DNA from: Sporosarcina ureae
GTDB taxonomy: Bacteria; Bacillota; Bacilli; Bacillales_A; Planococcaceae
Direction: 5' to 3'
DNA: 64,000 bases
Assembly (NCBI RefSeq): GCF_002101375.1
Contig: NZ_CP015207.1
Coordinates: 1,831,001 to 1,895,000 of the forward strand
Position numbers and translations under genes: made by a program. Below are positions 27,114 through 36,430 of the stretch, one piece after another. The notes beneath the pieces were generated by a model. The model was given only the letters and a program-made list of their open reading frames with translations, was not told where the DNA came from and did no database searches. Each line of letters opens with the position of its first letter. Position 1 is the stretch's first letter.

Positions 27114-27510
27114 TTATCCACTCACCTTCCAAAAGTTATACACAATACTTATGCACATATCCACAACCCTATCTACATATTGTGTCCGATTATTTGTTCT
27201 GCACTACATGTAAATCTTACTGATTATTGTATCACATCAATGTGGATAACTTTTCATTCGTTTTTCATTTTGAATAGAATTATTTATTTACCATAAAAAA
27301 TGAAAATGCCTCAACCTATTGACCTGTAAGGGTTTAACACTTGTCACTTTGTTGTTACTTATTATTTTCCTAACATTTTATTTTACACAATATTATACAC
27401 ATTATTTAGATTTTATCCACAATTGGATAACTTCATAAAAAAATCAGGCATCGTAGCGCATTATCGCTAGATGCCTGATGTGGACAGGAAGTTATTCACT
27501 ATGTGGACAA
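27114..27510. other. DnaA-box cluster between rlmH and the htrA-like gene
   Basis: This AT-rich gap of about 410 bases has no gene. Against the DnaA box TTATCCACA it holds two exact sites, 27241-27249 (minus) and 27413-27421 (plus). Single-mismatch sites lie at 27114, 27136, 27149, 27157 and 27393 (plus) and 27502 (minus); four of these crowd within 52 bases. It lies about 28 kb from dnaA. I recall oriC-proximal DnaA-box clusters in B. subtilis, one beside yydA (rlmH), that titrate DnaA. Confidence 0.7.
27443..27479 (-). terminator. Terminator of the htrA-like gene
   Basis: ATCAGGCATC pairs with GATGCCTGAT and an inner TAGCG with CGCTA; seven T's follow on the minus strand. Confidence 0.9.
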
Positions 27511-27521
27511 TGTACATTCTA

Positions 27522-28766
27522 TTAGAATGTATTTCCGTCTTTCAAAACCATCTCCAAGTCCAGTTTCTTTCCATCTCGATAGACTGTAATTTTCAATGGA
27601 TCGCCAATTTCTTTTTTATTATACAAATACTTACGTAGACTGACCATATCCGTCACTTTCTCATCATCCAACTGAACGATTGTATCATACTTCTTCATGC
27701 CTGCTTCTATTGCAGATGAATTCGGTATGACGTCCGTTACGACAACACCTTCCGTTACTTCTTCAGGCAATTTTAATGTCTGTTGCTGTTGCTGAATGGG
27801 TATTTGTCGAAGATCAAGTAACGATACGCCCATTGTCGGACGATTTACTTGTCCTGTTTCTTCTAAGTGTTCAATAATAGGTAATGCAATATTGATTGGA
27901 ATAGCCAATCCAATACCCTCTACTGTCGCTTCAGAAATCTTCATGGAGTTGATTCCGATCAATTGGCCGGCCATGTTGATTAAAGCACCACCGGAGTTTC
28001 CCGGGTTGATCGCTGCATCTGTCTGCAAGACGTCGGCCTGCCAATCGACATTTCCATCTTTGTTTAAATCCATTGGAATAGAGCGGTCTTTACCTGAAAT
28101 TACACCCACTGTAACAGATCCCGCAAAGCCAAGTCCTAATGGATTACCGATGGCAATAACCGATTCCCCACGTTTTAACGCATCTGAATCACCGAATTCT
28201 ACCACTGTATCGACGTGTTCTGCATCAATTTCAACTACAGCCAGGTCTGTCCAAAGATCACTGCCGATTAACTTTCCTTCAACCTTTGTACCATCATCAA
28301 AACTAACTTCGAGTTGTTCGGAATTCTCTACGACGTGGTGGTTGGTGACGATATATGCTTTATCGCCTTCTTTTTTATACAAGACACCTGAGCCCGAGCC
28401 GGCTTCTTGTGTAGATGTTGTGGAAGACCAGAAGTCTTGGACTGTTTGGATATTTGTAATACCCACGACGGCATTTGCGACGTTACCTACCACATCGGTA
28501 ATTTCGCTTGAGATGTCCATTGATACTTGTGCATGTTCCGAGTTGGTTTTATCTTCCGTTTGTTTAGAGGTTGTAACATCGTTAGTACTTGATGAGCCAG
28601 TCGTGTACATCGTGACTAAAAATACAATAATGCCACCCAATAGTGCACCAAGTAAGCCTGGCCAAAAACTACTTCTACGTTTTGGATTGCGTTTCGGTTC
28701 TACCGGTGGAATTGGTTGTTGCCATTCCATTTCTTCTTTTCTTTCCTCTCTTCTTTCCTCATCCAT
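27522..28766 (-). CDS. HtrA-like serine protease (YyxA/HtrC type)
   Basis: A membrane-anchored trypsin-like protease of about 414 residues. An acidic/basic cytoplasmic N-terminus and one membrane helix (~33-55, FWPGLLGALLGGIIVFLVTMY) lead to a protease domain with catalytic His in TNHHVVE, Asp in DLAVVEID and Ser in GNSGGALIN, then a PDZ domain (~320-405). It handles misfolded exported proteins. I chose the ATG at 28766, 8 bases after AAGGAGG; a longer frame to 28844 begins upstream of that site. It follows the wal operon as in B. subtilis but has its own promoter space and terminator. Confidence 0.93.
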   Translation of the reverse strand: MDEERREERKEEMEWQQPIPPVEPKRNPKRRSSFWPGLLGALLGGIIVFLVTMYTTGSSSTNDVTTSKQTEDKTNSEHAQVSMDISSEITDVVGNVANAVVGITNIQTVQDFWSSTTSTQEAGSGSGVLYKKEGDKAYIVTNHHVVENSEQLEVSFDDGTKVEGKLIGSDLWTDLAVVEIDAEHVDTVVEFGDSDALKRGESVIAIGNPLGLGFAGSVTVGVISGKDRSIPMDLNKDGNVDWQADVLQTDAAINPGNSGGALINMAGQLIGINSMKISEATVEGIGLAIPINIALPIIEHLEETGQVNRPTMGVSLLDLRQIPIQQQQQTLKLPEEVTEGVVVTDVIPNSSAIEAGMKKYDTIVQLDDEKVTDMVSLRKYLYNKKEIGDPLKITVYRDGKKLDLEMVLKDGNTF

Positions 28767-28833
28767 TCGCATTTCCTCCTTATTAGTAAGTATTCCTACA
28801 TGTACTGTACCCCAATAACTCTTTGAAAATGCA

Positions 28834-28862
28834 AAAAGCCTCACTAATTTAGCAAGGCTTTT
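28834..28862 (-). terminator. Terminator of the wal operon
   Basis: AAAAGCCT pairs with AGGCTTTT on the minus strand and is followed by TTTTGC, just after the walJ stop. Confidence 0.7.
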
Positions 28863-28872
28863 CGCATTTACT

Positions 28873-29661
28873 TTAGACTAGCACAAGCTCTGTAGATTCT
28901 AATGCATCCGTATCATGCAAGTGAACAAATTCCCCTGCACGAATGCCGCAGTCTTCAAGTGTCTGTGCTACGCTCATGCGCGCCAAGTCTTTCATATTGT
29001 TATCTAAGCTAAGATGGGCTAAATAAATATGCGCTTCTTTTTGAGCTACTACTTCACTCATTGCGACAGCTGCATCTTCATTTGATACGTGGCCCACGTC
29101 ACTTAATATACGACGTTTAATGGACCATGGATAGCGACCCATCTGCAGCATGCTGACGTCGTGATTACTTTCGAATACAAAGCTGTCAGCTCCTTGAATA
29201 TGACCTTTCATACGGTCACTTACGTAGCCCGTATCGGTAATAATCGCCAGTTTACGGTCACCTTCATTAAACGTATAGAACATTGGGTCTGCTGCGTCAT
29301 GGGATACAGCAAATGACTGGATATCCAGTGAACCAAATGTTTTCACCGTTTCCATGTCGAAGTGGAAACGCTGATCAACGGGAATCTCTCCTACCAGTCC
29401 GTCCATCGCTTGCCAAGTTTTAGCATTGGCATAGATAGGTGTTTTATATTTTCGGGCAAGTACGCCGATCCCTTTTATATGATCACTGTGTTCATGTGTG
29501 ACGAAAATGCCGTCAATTTGTTTCATCGAGCGATTGATCGATCCGAGCAAACCTTCAATTTTCTTACCGCTCATGCCGGCATCTACGAGAAAAGCATGCT
29601 CATCTGTCTCTATATATAGCGAGTTGCCTGTACTACCACTCGCCAAAATGCTAAATCGCAT
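28873..29661 (-). CDS. walJ: Metallo-beta-lactamase-fold hydrolase WalJ
   Basis: A 262-residue cytoplasmic MBL-fold protein (B. subtilis YycJ/WalJ) with the metal motif [11 protein letters not shown], the Asp of TDTGYVSD and a final His in YLAHLS. WalJ-type proteins have been linked to nuclease activity and to coordinating cell division with DNA replication. Fifth gene of the walRKHIJ operon, 11 bases after walI. Confidence 0.94.
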   Translation of the reverse strand: MRFSILASGSTGNSLYIETDEHAFLVDAGMSGKKIEGLLGSINRSMKQIDGIFVTHEHSDHIKGIGVLARKYKTPIYANAKTWQAMDGLVGEIPVDQRFHFDMETVKTFGSLDIQSFAVSHDAADPMFYTFNEGDRKLAIITDTGYVSDRMKGHIQGADSFVFESNHDVSMLQMGRYPWSIKRRILSDVGHVSNEDAAVAMSEVVAQKEAHIYLAHLSLDNNMKDLARMSVAQTLEDCGIRAGEFVHLHDTDALESTELVLV

Positions 29662-29672
29662 GTGGAAAACTC

Positions 29673-30485
29673 CTATTCTATTGGTTCTTCTACTATATCC
29701 GATTGGAACTCGATGACTTTTCCTTCAATCGCATTGATGAAGTAATGTTCTATCGTCCCATCTTTCAATTTTACCTGAACATTCCACGTCGGTGCAAATA
29801 CTTGAGTTTCTGTCAGCTGAACGAGTGTCGAATAACCTGATTTGACTTGCATAACAGTGGAATCCGGTTTCAGATAGCCACGTGTAACGAGTGAGGAGAC
29901 CGCATCGTTTTGCGACAGTAAATCTTTTTTATGATTAAAGCTTAAGAATTCGTCAAGCATACTTTGTTCGTAATGAGTAACTTTTCCATCCTTGTCCCAA
30001 TGCATGACGAGCATGGCATTCGGGCTGTGGAAAATTGTTTCATTCTTCACCCGTTGAAAGAATACGGCGTTCTGTTCTTCTTCATCCACATCCCAAAGCA
30101 CGTAATCTTCGCCATTTAGCACATATTTCTTTAAGAACTCGTCAAAGTCATATCCATCTTCCCCCTCAATCACTTTTACAGGCTTTTTCATTTGGGATAG
30201 TAATCGTGATTTTTCGACTAGGACGAATGATTGGTTACTTAACTTTTCTAATTTTTCATTAGTAAAGGTGGCAATATGAGCTGATAAATACGAAACGTCT
30301 TTTTTAGTGAAAGGGATGGGGTCATACGTAATATTTTCAAGCGCCAACGTTTCTTCGATGGATGTTTTCCCGATAATCTGCATATTTCCGACACTCATTT
30401 GCCTGTCTAAATAGAGCCCATACAAGAAGACATTTAGAATTGAAAAGACGATAATGAAGATCGTCTTGGTTCTATTCCAATCCAC
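29673..30485 (-). CDS. walI: WalK-regulatory membrane protein WalI (YycI)
   Basis: A 270-residue protein with one N-terminal membrane helix ([20 protein letters not shown]) and an extracytoplasmic domain with YycI-family features ([18 protein letters not shown]). With WalH it forms a membrane complex that restrains the WalK kinase in B. subtilis. It overlaps walH by 14 bases. Confidence 0.93.
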   Translation of the reverse strand: MDWNRTKTIFIIVFSILNVFLYGLYLDRQMSVGNMQIIGKTSIEETLALENITYDPIPFTKKDVSYLSAHIATFTNEKLEKLSNQSFVLVEKSRLLSQMKKPVKVIEGEDGYDFDEFLKKYVLNGEDYVLWDVDEEEQNAVFFQRVKNETIFHSPNAMLVMHWDKDGKVTHYEQSMLDEFLSFNHKKDLLSQNDAVSSLVTRGYLKPDSTVMQVKSGYSTLVQLTETQVFAPTWNVQVKLKDGTIEHYFINAIEGKVIEFQSDIVEEPIE

Positions 30486-31800
30486 TCATGCCACCTCCTT
30501 GCGGTTCTTTCGGAGCGAAGCGTAACCAGTTATCTTTGATAAGGTAATACCAGCAAGGTTGCAAAATAATTAATTTGCGTTCTACATCATGGATCATATA
30601 ATAACCGGGAGTGATTTCCTCTATCAAATCGAAGTCTAGCTCTTCTGATTCACGTAAAGACTCTGCCACTTCCACTCCTGAAGGTAGCTTCTCTTGTACC
30701 GGTTCGATGTTCACGTCTAATGTGTAATATGGACGTATATATTTGAATACACGCGTATCTCCCCATGTCTCCTTAATTTCACTCATATTCGGTTGATCAC
30801 TAAAGACTGGCAAACCACCGACATATAGCTGGAACCGGACATAACGGGAATACGGATTCATATAGGCGTAGCGAAACTCATCCGTCCAGCCGCCATGTTC
30901 ATTGACGAAGTCAATAGAATTCAACAGCAATTCTGAAGGCAATGCGAACTCAAAACTTTCCTCTGTAGGCATGACATAATTTAAAAATTTGTTCTCGGTA
31001 TCGACAGTCATAAAAGCATGATCGTCTCCATATTCCTCATGCGTCGCATCTATTTGACTACGTCGTACAGCATTCGGGTCACTGAACAAGGCATCACGGA
31101 AACGTATTGGGTTGATTTCTTCCTGATAATACGTATTACGCATAATAGTTATAGGATCTTTTGGTACGGCAAGAACTGGTGCATTGTCGCGATCGATTTC
31201 CACATATTCTTCAAACGATTGACCAACATCCACTACATTGCGTAGAAAACTTGTTTTATTCGGTAACGTCACCTGCATCTGGTAATGTAAGCCGCTCATT
31301 TCACTCAGTAAATGAACAACTGGTGCTTGCGTGGATTGACTCCAGTCTATGACTAGACGATTAAAGGTAGCTTCCGGAATATTCACCTCATCGATTAATA
31401 ATACATTGTCATAGACTAGCATAGGTACTTCTCCCGTAAAGTAGAACGACATTTGGCTTGGTTGACGCAAGATCTGTGCAATATCAAACTTTTTCTTATC
31501 TTGGCTTACTAGCTGTAGATCAGATAAATTCCATGTATTCATTTCTGTCAGGATTTTGTCTATTTTTTCGGTATCTGTAGAGCCTAGTACGTGGTCTTTT
31601 AAATTAGTAATTATTTTATACGGTTTAATAATTTCATCTATTGTTTTCTTCTCAGAAATGGATATATCGACAGTCTGTAGCTGTTCCAGTGGTTCATAAT
31701 TGGGTGAATAATTCCAGACCTCAAAGGTGAATAAGACACTCAACGAAACGAGCAACAACAATACGACGGATTTGATTATTTCAATGTATTTCAATCCCAC
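30472..31800 (-). CDS. walH: WalK-regulatory membrane protein WalH (YycH)
   Basis: A 442-residue protein with an N-terminal membrane helix (IIKSVVLLLLVSLSVLFTF) and a large extracytoplasmic YycH domain. It works with WalI to repress WalK. The start is GTG and overlaps walK by 10 bases; a TTG two codons later is an alternative. Sequence conservation is low, as usual for this family, and the call leans on operon position. Confidence 0.9.
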   Translation of the reverse strand: MGLKYIEIIKSVVLLLLVSLSVLFTFEVWNYSPNYEPLEQLQTVDISISEKKTIDEIIKPYKIITNLKDHVLGSTDTEKIDKILTEMNTWNLSDLQLVSQDKKKFDIAQILRQPSQMSFYFTGEVPMLVYDNVLLIDEVNIPEATFNRLVIDWSQSTQAPVVHLLSEMSGLHYQMQVTLPNKTSFLRNVVDVGQSFEEYVEIDRDNAPVLAVPKDPITIMRNTYYQEEINPIRFRDALFSDPNAVRRSQIDATHEEYGDDHAFMTVDTENKFLNYVMPTEESFEFALPSELLLNSIDFVNEHGGWTDEFRYAYMNPYSRYVRFQLYVGGLPVFSDQPNMSEIKETWGDTRVFKYIRPYYTLDVNIEPVQEKLPSGVEVAESLRESEELDFDLIEEITPGYYMIHDVERKLIILQPCWYYLIKDNWLRFAPKEPQGGGMSGLE

Positions 31801-33614
31801 TCACCGTCCTCTTGTTGTTCAAATGGTAGCTTGAAGAATATTGTCGTTCCTTTTCCTTCTTCACTCTGCGCCCAAATATCTCCTTTATGTGCCACAATCA
31901 TTTCCTTAGCAATTGCAAGACCAAGACCGGTTCCGCCGAGTGCACGGGAACGGGCTCTATCTGCACGATAGAAACGGTCGAAAATTCGATTGACGTTGGA
32001 TTTAGGTATACCCATTCCATCATCTGAAATCATCACTTTAATATAATCACCTGAAACCGTTACACCGAAGCGGACTTCTCCACCATCTGGCGAATACTTC
32101 AAAGCATTGGAAATGATGTTGTCTAATACTTGCGTTAGTTTGTCGGTATCGATTTCCACGAATAGACTGCTTGAATACAAGTTCCGTGTGAAGCGTACAT
32201 TTTGCGACTTGGAGAATTCAAAGCGCTCAATAACGGCATTGAAGAATCGGTTAAATTCCACCCATTCTTTATTCAATTCATATTCTTTACTGTCCATGCG
32301 TGACAGTTTCAGTAAGTCATTCACAAGACGAATCATTCGCTCGGTTTCATTTTGCGTAACATGTAAGAAGTTCGGAGCGATTTCCTCATTACGCCAAGCT
32401 CCTTCTGCCAAGGCATCAAGATAACTGCGCATTGTAGTGAGTGGTGTACGCAGTTCATGCGAAACATTTGACACGAACTCACGACGTTCCATATCAATCT
32501 TTTCTTGCTCGGTGTTATCATGCAATACGACAATCAAACCATTTACGAACCCTGTCTCACGCTGGGTAACAGAAATTGTCGCTCGTAAAATATATGCTTG
32601 ATCTTCCGTACTGAAATCTAGTGGAATCGATTCCTTCATCTGGATCAATTCTTCAAACGTATATGCATCATCTATACCAAGAATATTGGCGATAGGGCGA
32701 TTAATGACAAGATCATTCGTTACGCCAAGCATCTGTAGAGCGGAGTCGTTAATTAGGCTAACTCGTCCTTTACGGTCGGTCGAAATAACACCGTCCGTCA
32801 TATTTTCCAGAACCGAGGCTAACTTTCGTCTTTCGCTCTCAGTGGTGGACTGAGATTCTTGCAGCTGGTTGGTTAAGTGATTGAATGCGATGGCTAGCTG
32901 GCCCATCTCATCCGATCCATACACTTTAACCTTTCGGGTGAAGTTCCCTTTCGCCATTGCCCGTGCTTGTCTCCGCATGTCTGATATTGGTCGGGTAAAT
33001 GCTCTAGCAATGAAAATCCCGACTAGTATTGTAATGGTTAGTGAGACCGCCGCCGCCCCCGCCAATATCCTATTGATTTCTTCAATTTGTTGAAAAACGG
33101 ATTCAATATTGGCTTCTACATAAAGCGACCCTACAACTTCATTGCCATTGAAGATCGGCTTGGCCAAGGAAAGCACGCGATTATGCGATTGCGGATCCAT
33201 CATCACGACATCTTTCATCGTCTCCGATGTAATTGACTTTCGCACATTATCATTAGTCGAATGTTGGCCTACCCTCATCTGATTGTCAAATGAAGATGTC
33301 GCCAGAATACGATATTTTGGATTTATAACTTGTACTTCAATAATGTCATCTGATGTGAATTCGACCAAGACATTTTTTAAGCTTTGTTCTAATGTGGGGT
33401 CATTGTCTTTTCGTTTTTTTGTAATTTCTTCCCGCACACTGAACTCGACTAAATTCATCCGGTCTACAATAGAATTTGTAAAGTTATCTTTTAGTGTTTG
33501 TTCCAGTTCACGGGCAAAATATAGCCCGATAATCTGCATGGACACAAGGATAAGCAGAACATATATCAAGACAAATTTGACTTGAATCGATCGAAAAAAA
33601 CCTACCTTATGCAT
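31791..33614 (-). CDS. walK: Sensor histidine kinase WalK (cell-wall homeostasis)
   Basis: A 607-residue kinase that senses lipid II/cell-wall status and phosphorylates WalR. In order: membrane helix ~12-32, extracytoplasmic sensor ~35-180, second helix ~185-205, HAMP (~205-258), PAS (~263-370), dimerisation domain with phospho-acceptor His in FVSNVSHELRTPLTTMRS, and ATPase domain (DNIISNALKYSPDGG; DDGMGIP; GGTGLGLAIAKE). Essential in many Bacillota. It lies 7 bases after walR. Confidence 0.97.
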   Translation of the reverse strand: MHKVGFFRSIQVKFVLIYVLLILVSMQIIGLYFARELEQTLKDNFTNSIVDRMNLVEFSVREEITKKRKDNDPTLEQSLKNVLVEFTSDDIIEVQVINPKYRILATSSFDNQMRVGQHSTNDNVRKSITSETMKDVVMMDPQSHNRVLSLAKPIFNGNEVVGSLYVEANIESVFQQIEEINRILAGAAAVSLTITILVGIFIARAFTRPISDMRRQARAMAKGNFTRKVKVYGSDEMGQLAIAFNHLTNQLQESQSTTESERRKLASVLENMTDGVISTDRKGRVSLINDSALQMLGVTNDLVINRPIANILGIDDAYTFEELIQMKESIPLDFSTEDQAYILRATISVTQRETGFVNGLIVVLHDNTEQEKIDMERREFVSNVSHELRTPLTTMRSYLDALAEGAWRNEEIAPNFLHVTQNETERMIRLVNDLLKLSRMDSKEYELNKEWVEFNRFFNAVIERFEFSKSQNVRFTRNLYSSSLFVEIDTDKLTQVLDNIISNALKYSPDGGEVRFGVTVSGDYIKVMISDDGMGIPKSNVNRIFDRFYRADRARSRALGGTGLGLAIAKEMIVAHKGDIWAQSEEGKGTTIFFKLPFEQQEDGEWD

Positions 33615-33620
33615 AATGGC

Positions 33621-34331
33621 TTACTCCTGTTCCGGATCGCGCAAGTAATAGCCTACCCCACGTCTTGTGACGATCCAGCTCGGATGGCTCGGCGTATCTT
33701 CAATCTTTTCACGAAGACGTCGAATCGTTACATCGACTGTCCGTACATCTCCGAAATAATCATAACCCCATACAGTTTGCAATAGGTGCTCACGCGTCAT
33801 CACCTGCCCGATATGTTTTGCTAAATAGTACAATAATTCAAATTCACGATGTGTTAATTCGATTGTTACTCCACGCTTTTGAACATAGTATGCATCAGGT
33901 TGGATGACAAGTTGACCTACTGTAATATCGTTCGTCTCTTCTTCCTGATCTTCCGCTATAGTTCTTGCATGACGACGCAAGTTGGCTTTGACCCGGGCAA
34001 TTAATTCTCTTGTGCCAAATGGCTTAGTGACATAATCATCTGCACCTAGTTCAAGCCCTAAGACTTTATCGATTTCAGAGTCTTTAGCCGTCAGCATGAT
34101 GATGGGAAAATCATGCTTTTTTCGTACTTCTCTACAGACTTCCATGCCGTCGCGTTTAGGAAGCATGATATCTAGAAGCATAAGATCAGGCTGGATTTCT
34201 TCCACTCGGTTGATAGCATCTTCACCGTCATATGCGCAAAAGACGTTGAAGCCCTCCTTTTTCAAATTAAATTCTATGATGTCTGCGATGGGTTTCTCAT
34301 CGTCTACAATAAATATAGTTTTATTTTGCAT
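33621..34331 (-). CDS. walR: Response regulator WalR (OmpR family)
   Basis: A 236-residue regulator of autolysin and cell-wall genes. The receiver domain (1-~120) has the acidic pocket VDDEKP, phospho-acceptor Asp in [13 protein letters not shown] and Lys in VTKPF; a winged-helix DNA-binding domain follows ([39 protein letters not shown]). I chose the ATG at 34331 after AAAGGA; upstream in-frame starts add non-homologous sequence. First gene of walRKHIJ. About 230 bases without a gene separate it from dnaB; I could not assign a promoter there confidently. Confidence 0.97.
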   Translation of the reverse strand: MQNKTIFIVDDEKPIADIIEFNLKKEGFNVFCAYDGEDAINRVEEIQPDLMLLDIMLPKRDGMEVCREVRKKHDFPIIMLTAKDSEIDKVLGLELGADDYVTKPFGTRELIARVKANLRRHARTIAEDQEEETNDITVGQLVIQPDAYYVQKRGVTIELTHREFELLYYLAKHIGQVMTREHLLQTVWGYDYFGDVRTVDVTIRRLREKIEDTPSHPSWIVTRRGVGYYLRDPEQE

Positions 34332-34563
34332 GACTTGTTCCTTTCTCACCATAATTGGCGATCGAATTTTTAAGCTACATACTGGTCTTACGACTAAATT
34401 AAGCAATATACACTCATGTAGCATCTCGAATACTTATCTATCTTTTCTATAGTTACAACCTTATTCTCAAGCTGAAATATATCATTCCATATCCTTTAAC
34501 TCTATCACGATTTGTGCAAAATCGCACTTTTTCAAGCGGGGGTAGCTTGCTTGGAACGCGAAA

Positions 34564-34610
34564 AAACAGCGCGTCCTTTTCTATGGTCGTAGAAGAAGGG
34601 CGCGCTGTTT
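34564..34610 (-). terminator. Terminator of the gdpP-rplI-dnaB transcript
   Basis: AAACAGCGCG pairs with CGCGCTGTTT, with further pairing inside (CCTT/AAGG). A T run follows on the minus strand. The dnaB stop codon region abuts the stem. Confidence 0.85.
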
Positions 34611-35968
34611 TATTCGTAAGATGGAGGGGATTCATGCTGACTCCAGTCGATATTGAGGAATTTGTTGTATTCCTTTGCAAATGCCAACGTTACGGTACCA
34701 GTTGGACCATTACGTTGCTTGGCAATAATGATTTCAATCATGTTTTGCATTTCAGTTTCTTTATCGTAGTAATCTTCTCGGTAAAGGAAAGAGACGATAT
34801 CGGCATCTTGCTCAATACTCCCTGACTCTCGAAGATCGGACATCATAGGACGTTTATCTTGGCGTTGCTCTACACCCCGTGATAGCTGTGATAGTGCAAC
34901 GACCGGGATTTTCAGTTCACGTGCTAAAGCTTTTAATGAACGGGAGATCTCAGATACTTCTTGTTGACGATTGTCGCTACCCCGGCCGCTTCCCATGATC
35001 AGCTGCATGTAGTCAATCATCACCATACCGAGACCGTGTTCTTGTTGTAGACGTCTACATTTTGAACGGATTTCATTGACTCGAAGACCTGGACTGTCAT
35101 CAATGAAAATACCCGCATTTGATAACGTCCCCATAGCCATTGTCAGCTTGCGCCAATCGTCGGCTTCAAGGGTACCTGTACGCAGTACTTGCGCGTCAAT
35201 ATTTCCTTCTGCACATAACATACGCATGACCAGCTGTTCAGCACCCATCTCGAGACTGAAGATCGCGACGTTTTCTCCTGCCTTCGTCGCCACGTTTTGC
35301 GCTACGTTCAGCGCAAACGCGGTCTTACCAACAGATGGACGAGCCGCCACAATAATCAAGTCATTACGTTGGAAGCCTGCAGTAATCTTATCCAAGTCAC
35401 GGAAACCAGTTGGAATACCTGTTACATCACCTTTACGTGTATGCAGTAATTCAATATTGTCATACGTCTCCACTAATACATCTTTGATATGACGGAAGTC
35501 ACCAGCGTTTTTCCGATTGGATACTTCCATCATTTTCTTCTCAGCTTCGCCAAGTAATGCCTCTACTTCATCTTCCCGTGTATACCCATCTTCTACAATG
35601 TCAGTGGCAACGCGGATCAATCTGCGCAGTAAAGCTTTTTCATCTACGATATTCGCATAATAGACAATGTTTGCAGCAGTCGGAACCGCGTTAGCAAGCT
35701 CTGTGATATATGAAATACCCCCGACGTCTTCAAGTTCGTTTTTTACTTTGAGCTCTTCGGCGATTGTCACCAAATCGACTGGCTGACCTCTGTCATTTAG
35801 TACAAGCATAGTTTCGAAAATCTTTTTATGTGCAATTCGATAGAAATCTTCCGGTAACAATATTTCAGACGCGGTAATCAGTGCTTGTGGTTCTAAAAAT
35901 ATCGCGCCAAGGACCGACTGCTCTGCTTCGTTGTTATGCGGAGGTGTGCGCTCGATCATCTGGTTCAA
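34610..35968 (-). CDS. dnaB: Replicative DNA helicase (DnaB; named DnaC in B. subtilis)
   Basis: A 452-residue hexameric 5'-3' helicase that unwinds DNA at the fork. The N-terminal primase-interacting domain (PPHNNEAEQSVLGAIFLEP) precedes a RecA-like ATPase domain with Walker A AARPSVGKTAFALN and Walker B GMVMIDYMQLI, and the arginine-finger region GSIEQDADIVSFLYR. No intein is present. Third gene after gdpP and rplI, 15 bases downstream of rplI. Confidence 0.98.
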   Translation of the reverse strand: MNQMIERTPPHNNEAEQSVLGAIFLEPQALITASEILLPEDFYRIAHKKIFETMLVLNDRGQPVDLVTIAEELKVKNELEDVGGISYITELANAVPTAANIVYYANIVDEKALLRRLIRVATDIVEDGYTREDEVEALLGEAEKKMMEVSNRKNAGDFRHIKDVLVETYDNIELLHTRKGDVTGIPTGFRDLDKITAGFQRNDLIIVAARPSVGKTAFALNVAQNVATKAGENVAIFSLEMGAEQLVMRMLCAEGNIDAQVLRTGTLEADDWRKLTMAMGTLSNAGIFIDDSPGLRVNEIRSKCRRLQQEHGLGMVMIDYMQLIMGSGRGSDNRQQEVSEISRSLKALARELKIPVVALSQLSRGVEQRQDKRPMMSDLRESGSIEQDADIVSFLYREDYYDKETEMQNMIEIIIAKQRNGPTGTVTLAFAKEYNKFLNIDWSQHESPPSYE

Positions 35969-35983
35969 GCTATTATCTCCTTA

Positions 35984-36430
35984 TCATTCTTCTGTAACAT
36001 GCACTTTAAGTGTAGCTGTTACATCAGGGTGTAATTTGATCGGAACATTTGTAAAACCAAGTGCACGAATTGGCTCAGGTAATTCCATCTTGCGGCGGTC
36101 TACTTTAATTTTATTTTGCTTTTCCAACGCTTGTCCGATTTGCTTGGACGTAATAGAACCAAATAGACGACCGTCTTCGCCAGTTTTCGCCTGTAGCTCT
36201 ACAGTCAATTTTTCGACTTGCTCTTTTAATTCTTTAGCTTCTGCCAATTCTGCAGCCGCATCTTTCTTCTGGCGTTCCTTCTGTCCTTGCAACTTACTTA
36301 AATTACCTGGAGTCGCTTCAACTGCTACATTATTTTTCAATAAAAAGTTTTGTGCATATCCTGTTGAAACCTCTTTCACTTCACCTTTTTTACCTTTTCC
36401 TTTAACGTCCTTTAAAAAAATAACTTTCAT
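35984..36430 (-). CDS. rplI: 50S ribosomal protein L9
   Basis: A 148-residue L9 with the usual N-terminal 23S-binding domain ([31 protein letters not shown]), a long connecting helix rich in Lys/Glu/Ala and a C-terminal RNA-binding domain. The ATG at 36430 gives the standard N-terminus; an ATG one codon earlier is also in frame. It overlaps the gdpP stop, so translation is coupled. Confidence 0.98.
   Translation of the reverse strand: MKVIFLKDVKGKGKKGEVKEVSTGYAQNFLLKNNVAVEATPGNLSKLQGQKERQKKDAAAELAEAKELKEQVEKLTVELQAKTGEDGRLFGSITSKQIGQALEKQNKIKVDRRKMELPEPIRALGFTNVPIKLHPDVTATLKVHVTEE

Noticed and set aside
27796..28818. 340-codon plus-strand ORF
   Set aside because: Antisense shadow of the htrA-like gene, rich in Ser/Pro/Thr, no ribosome site.
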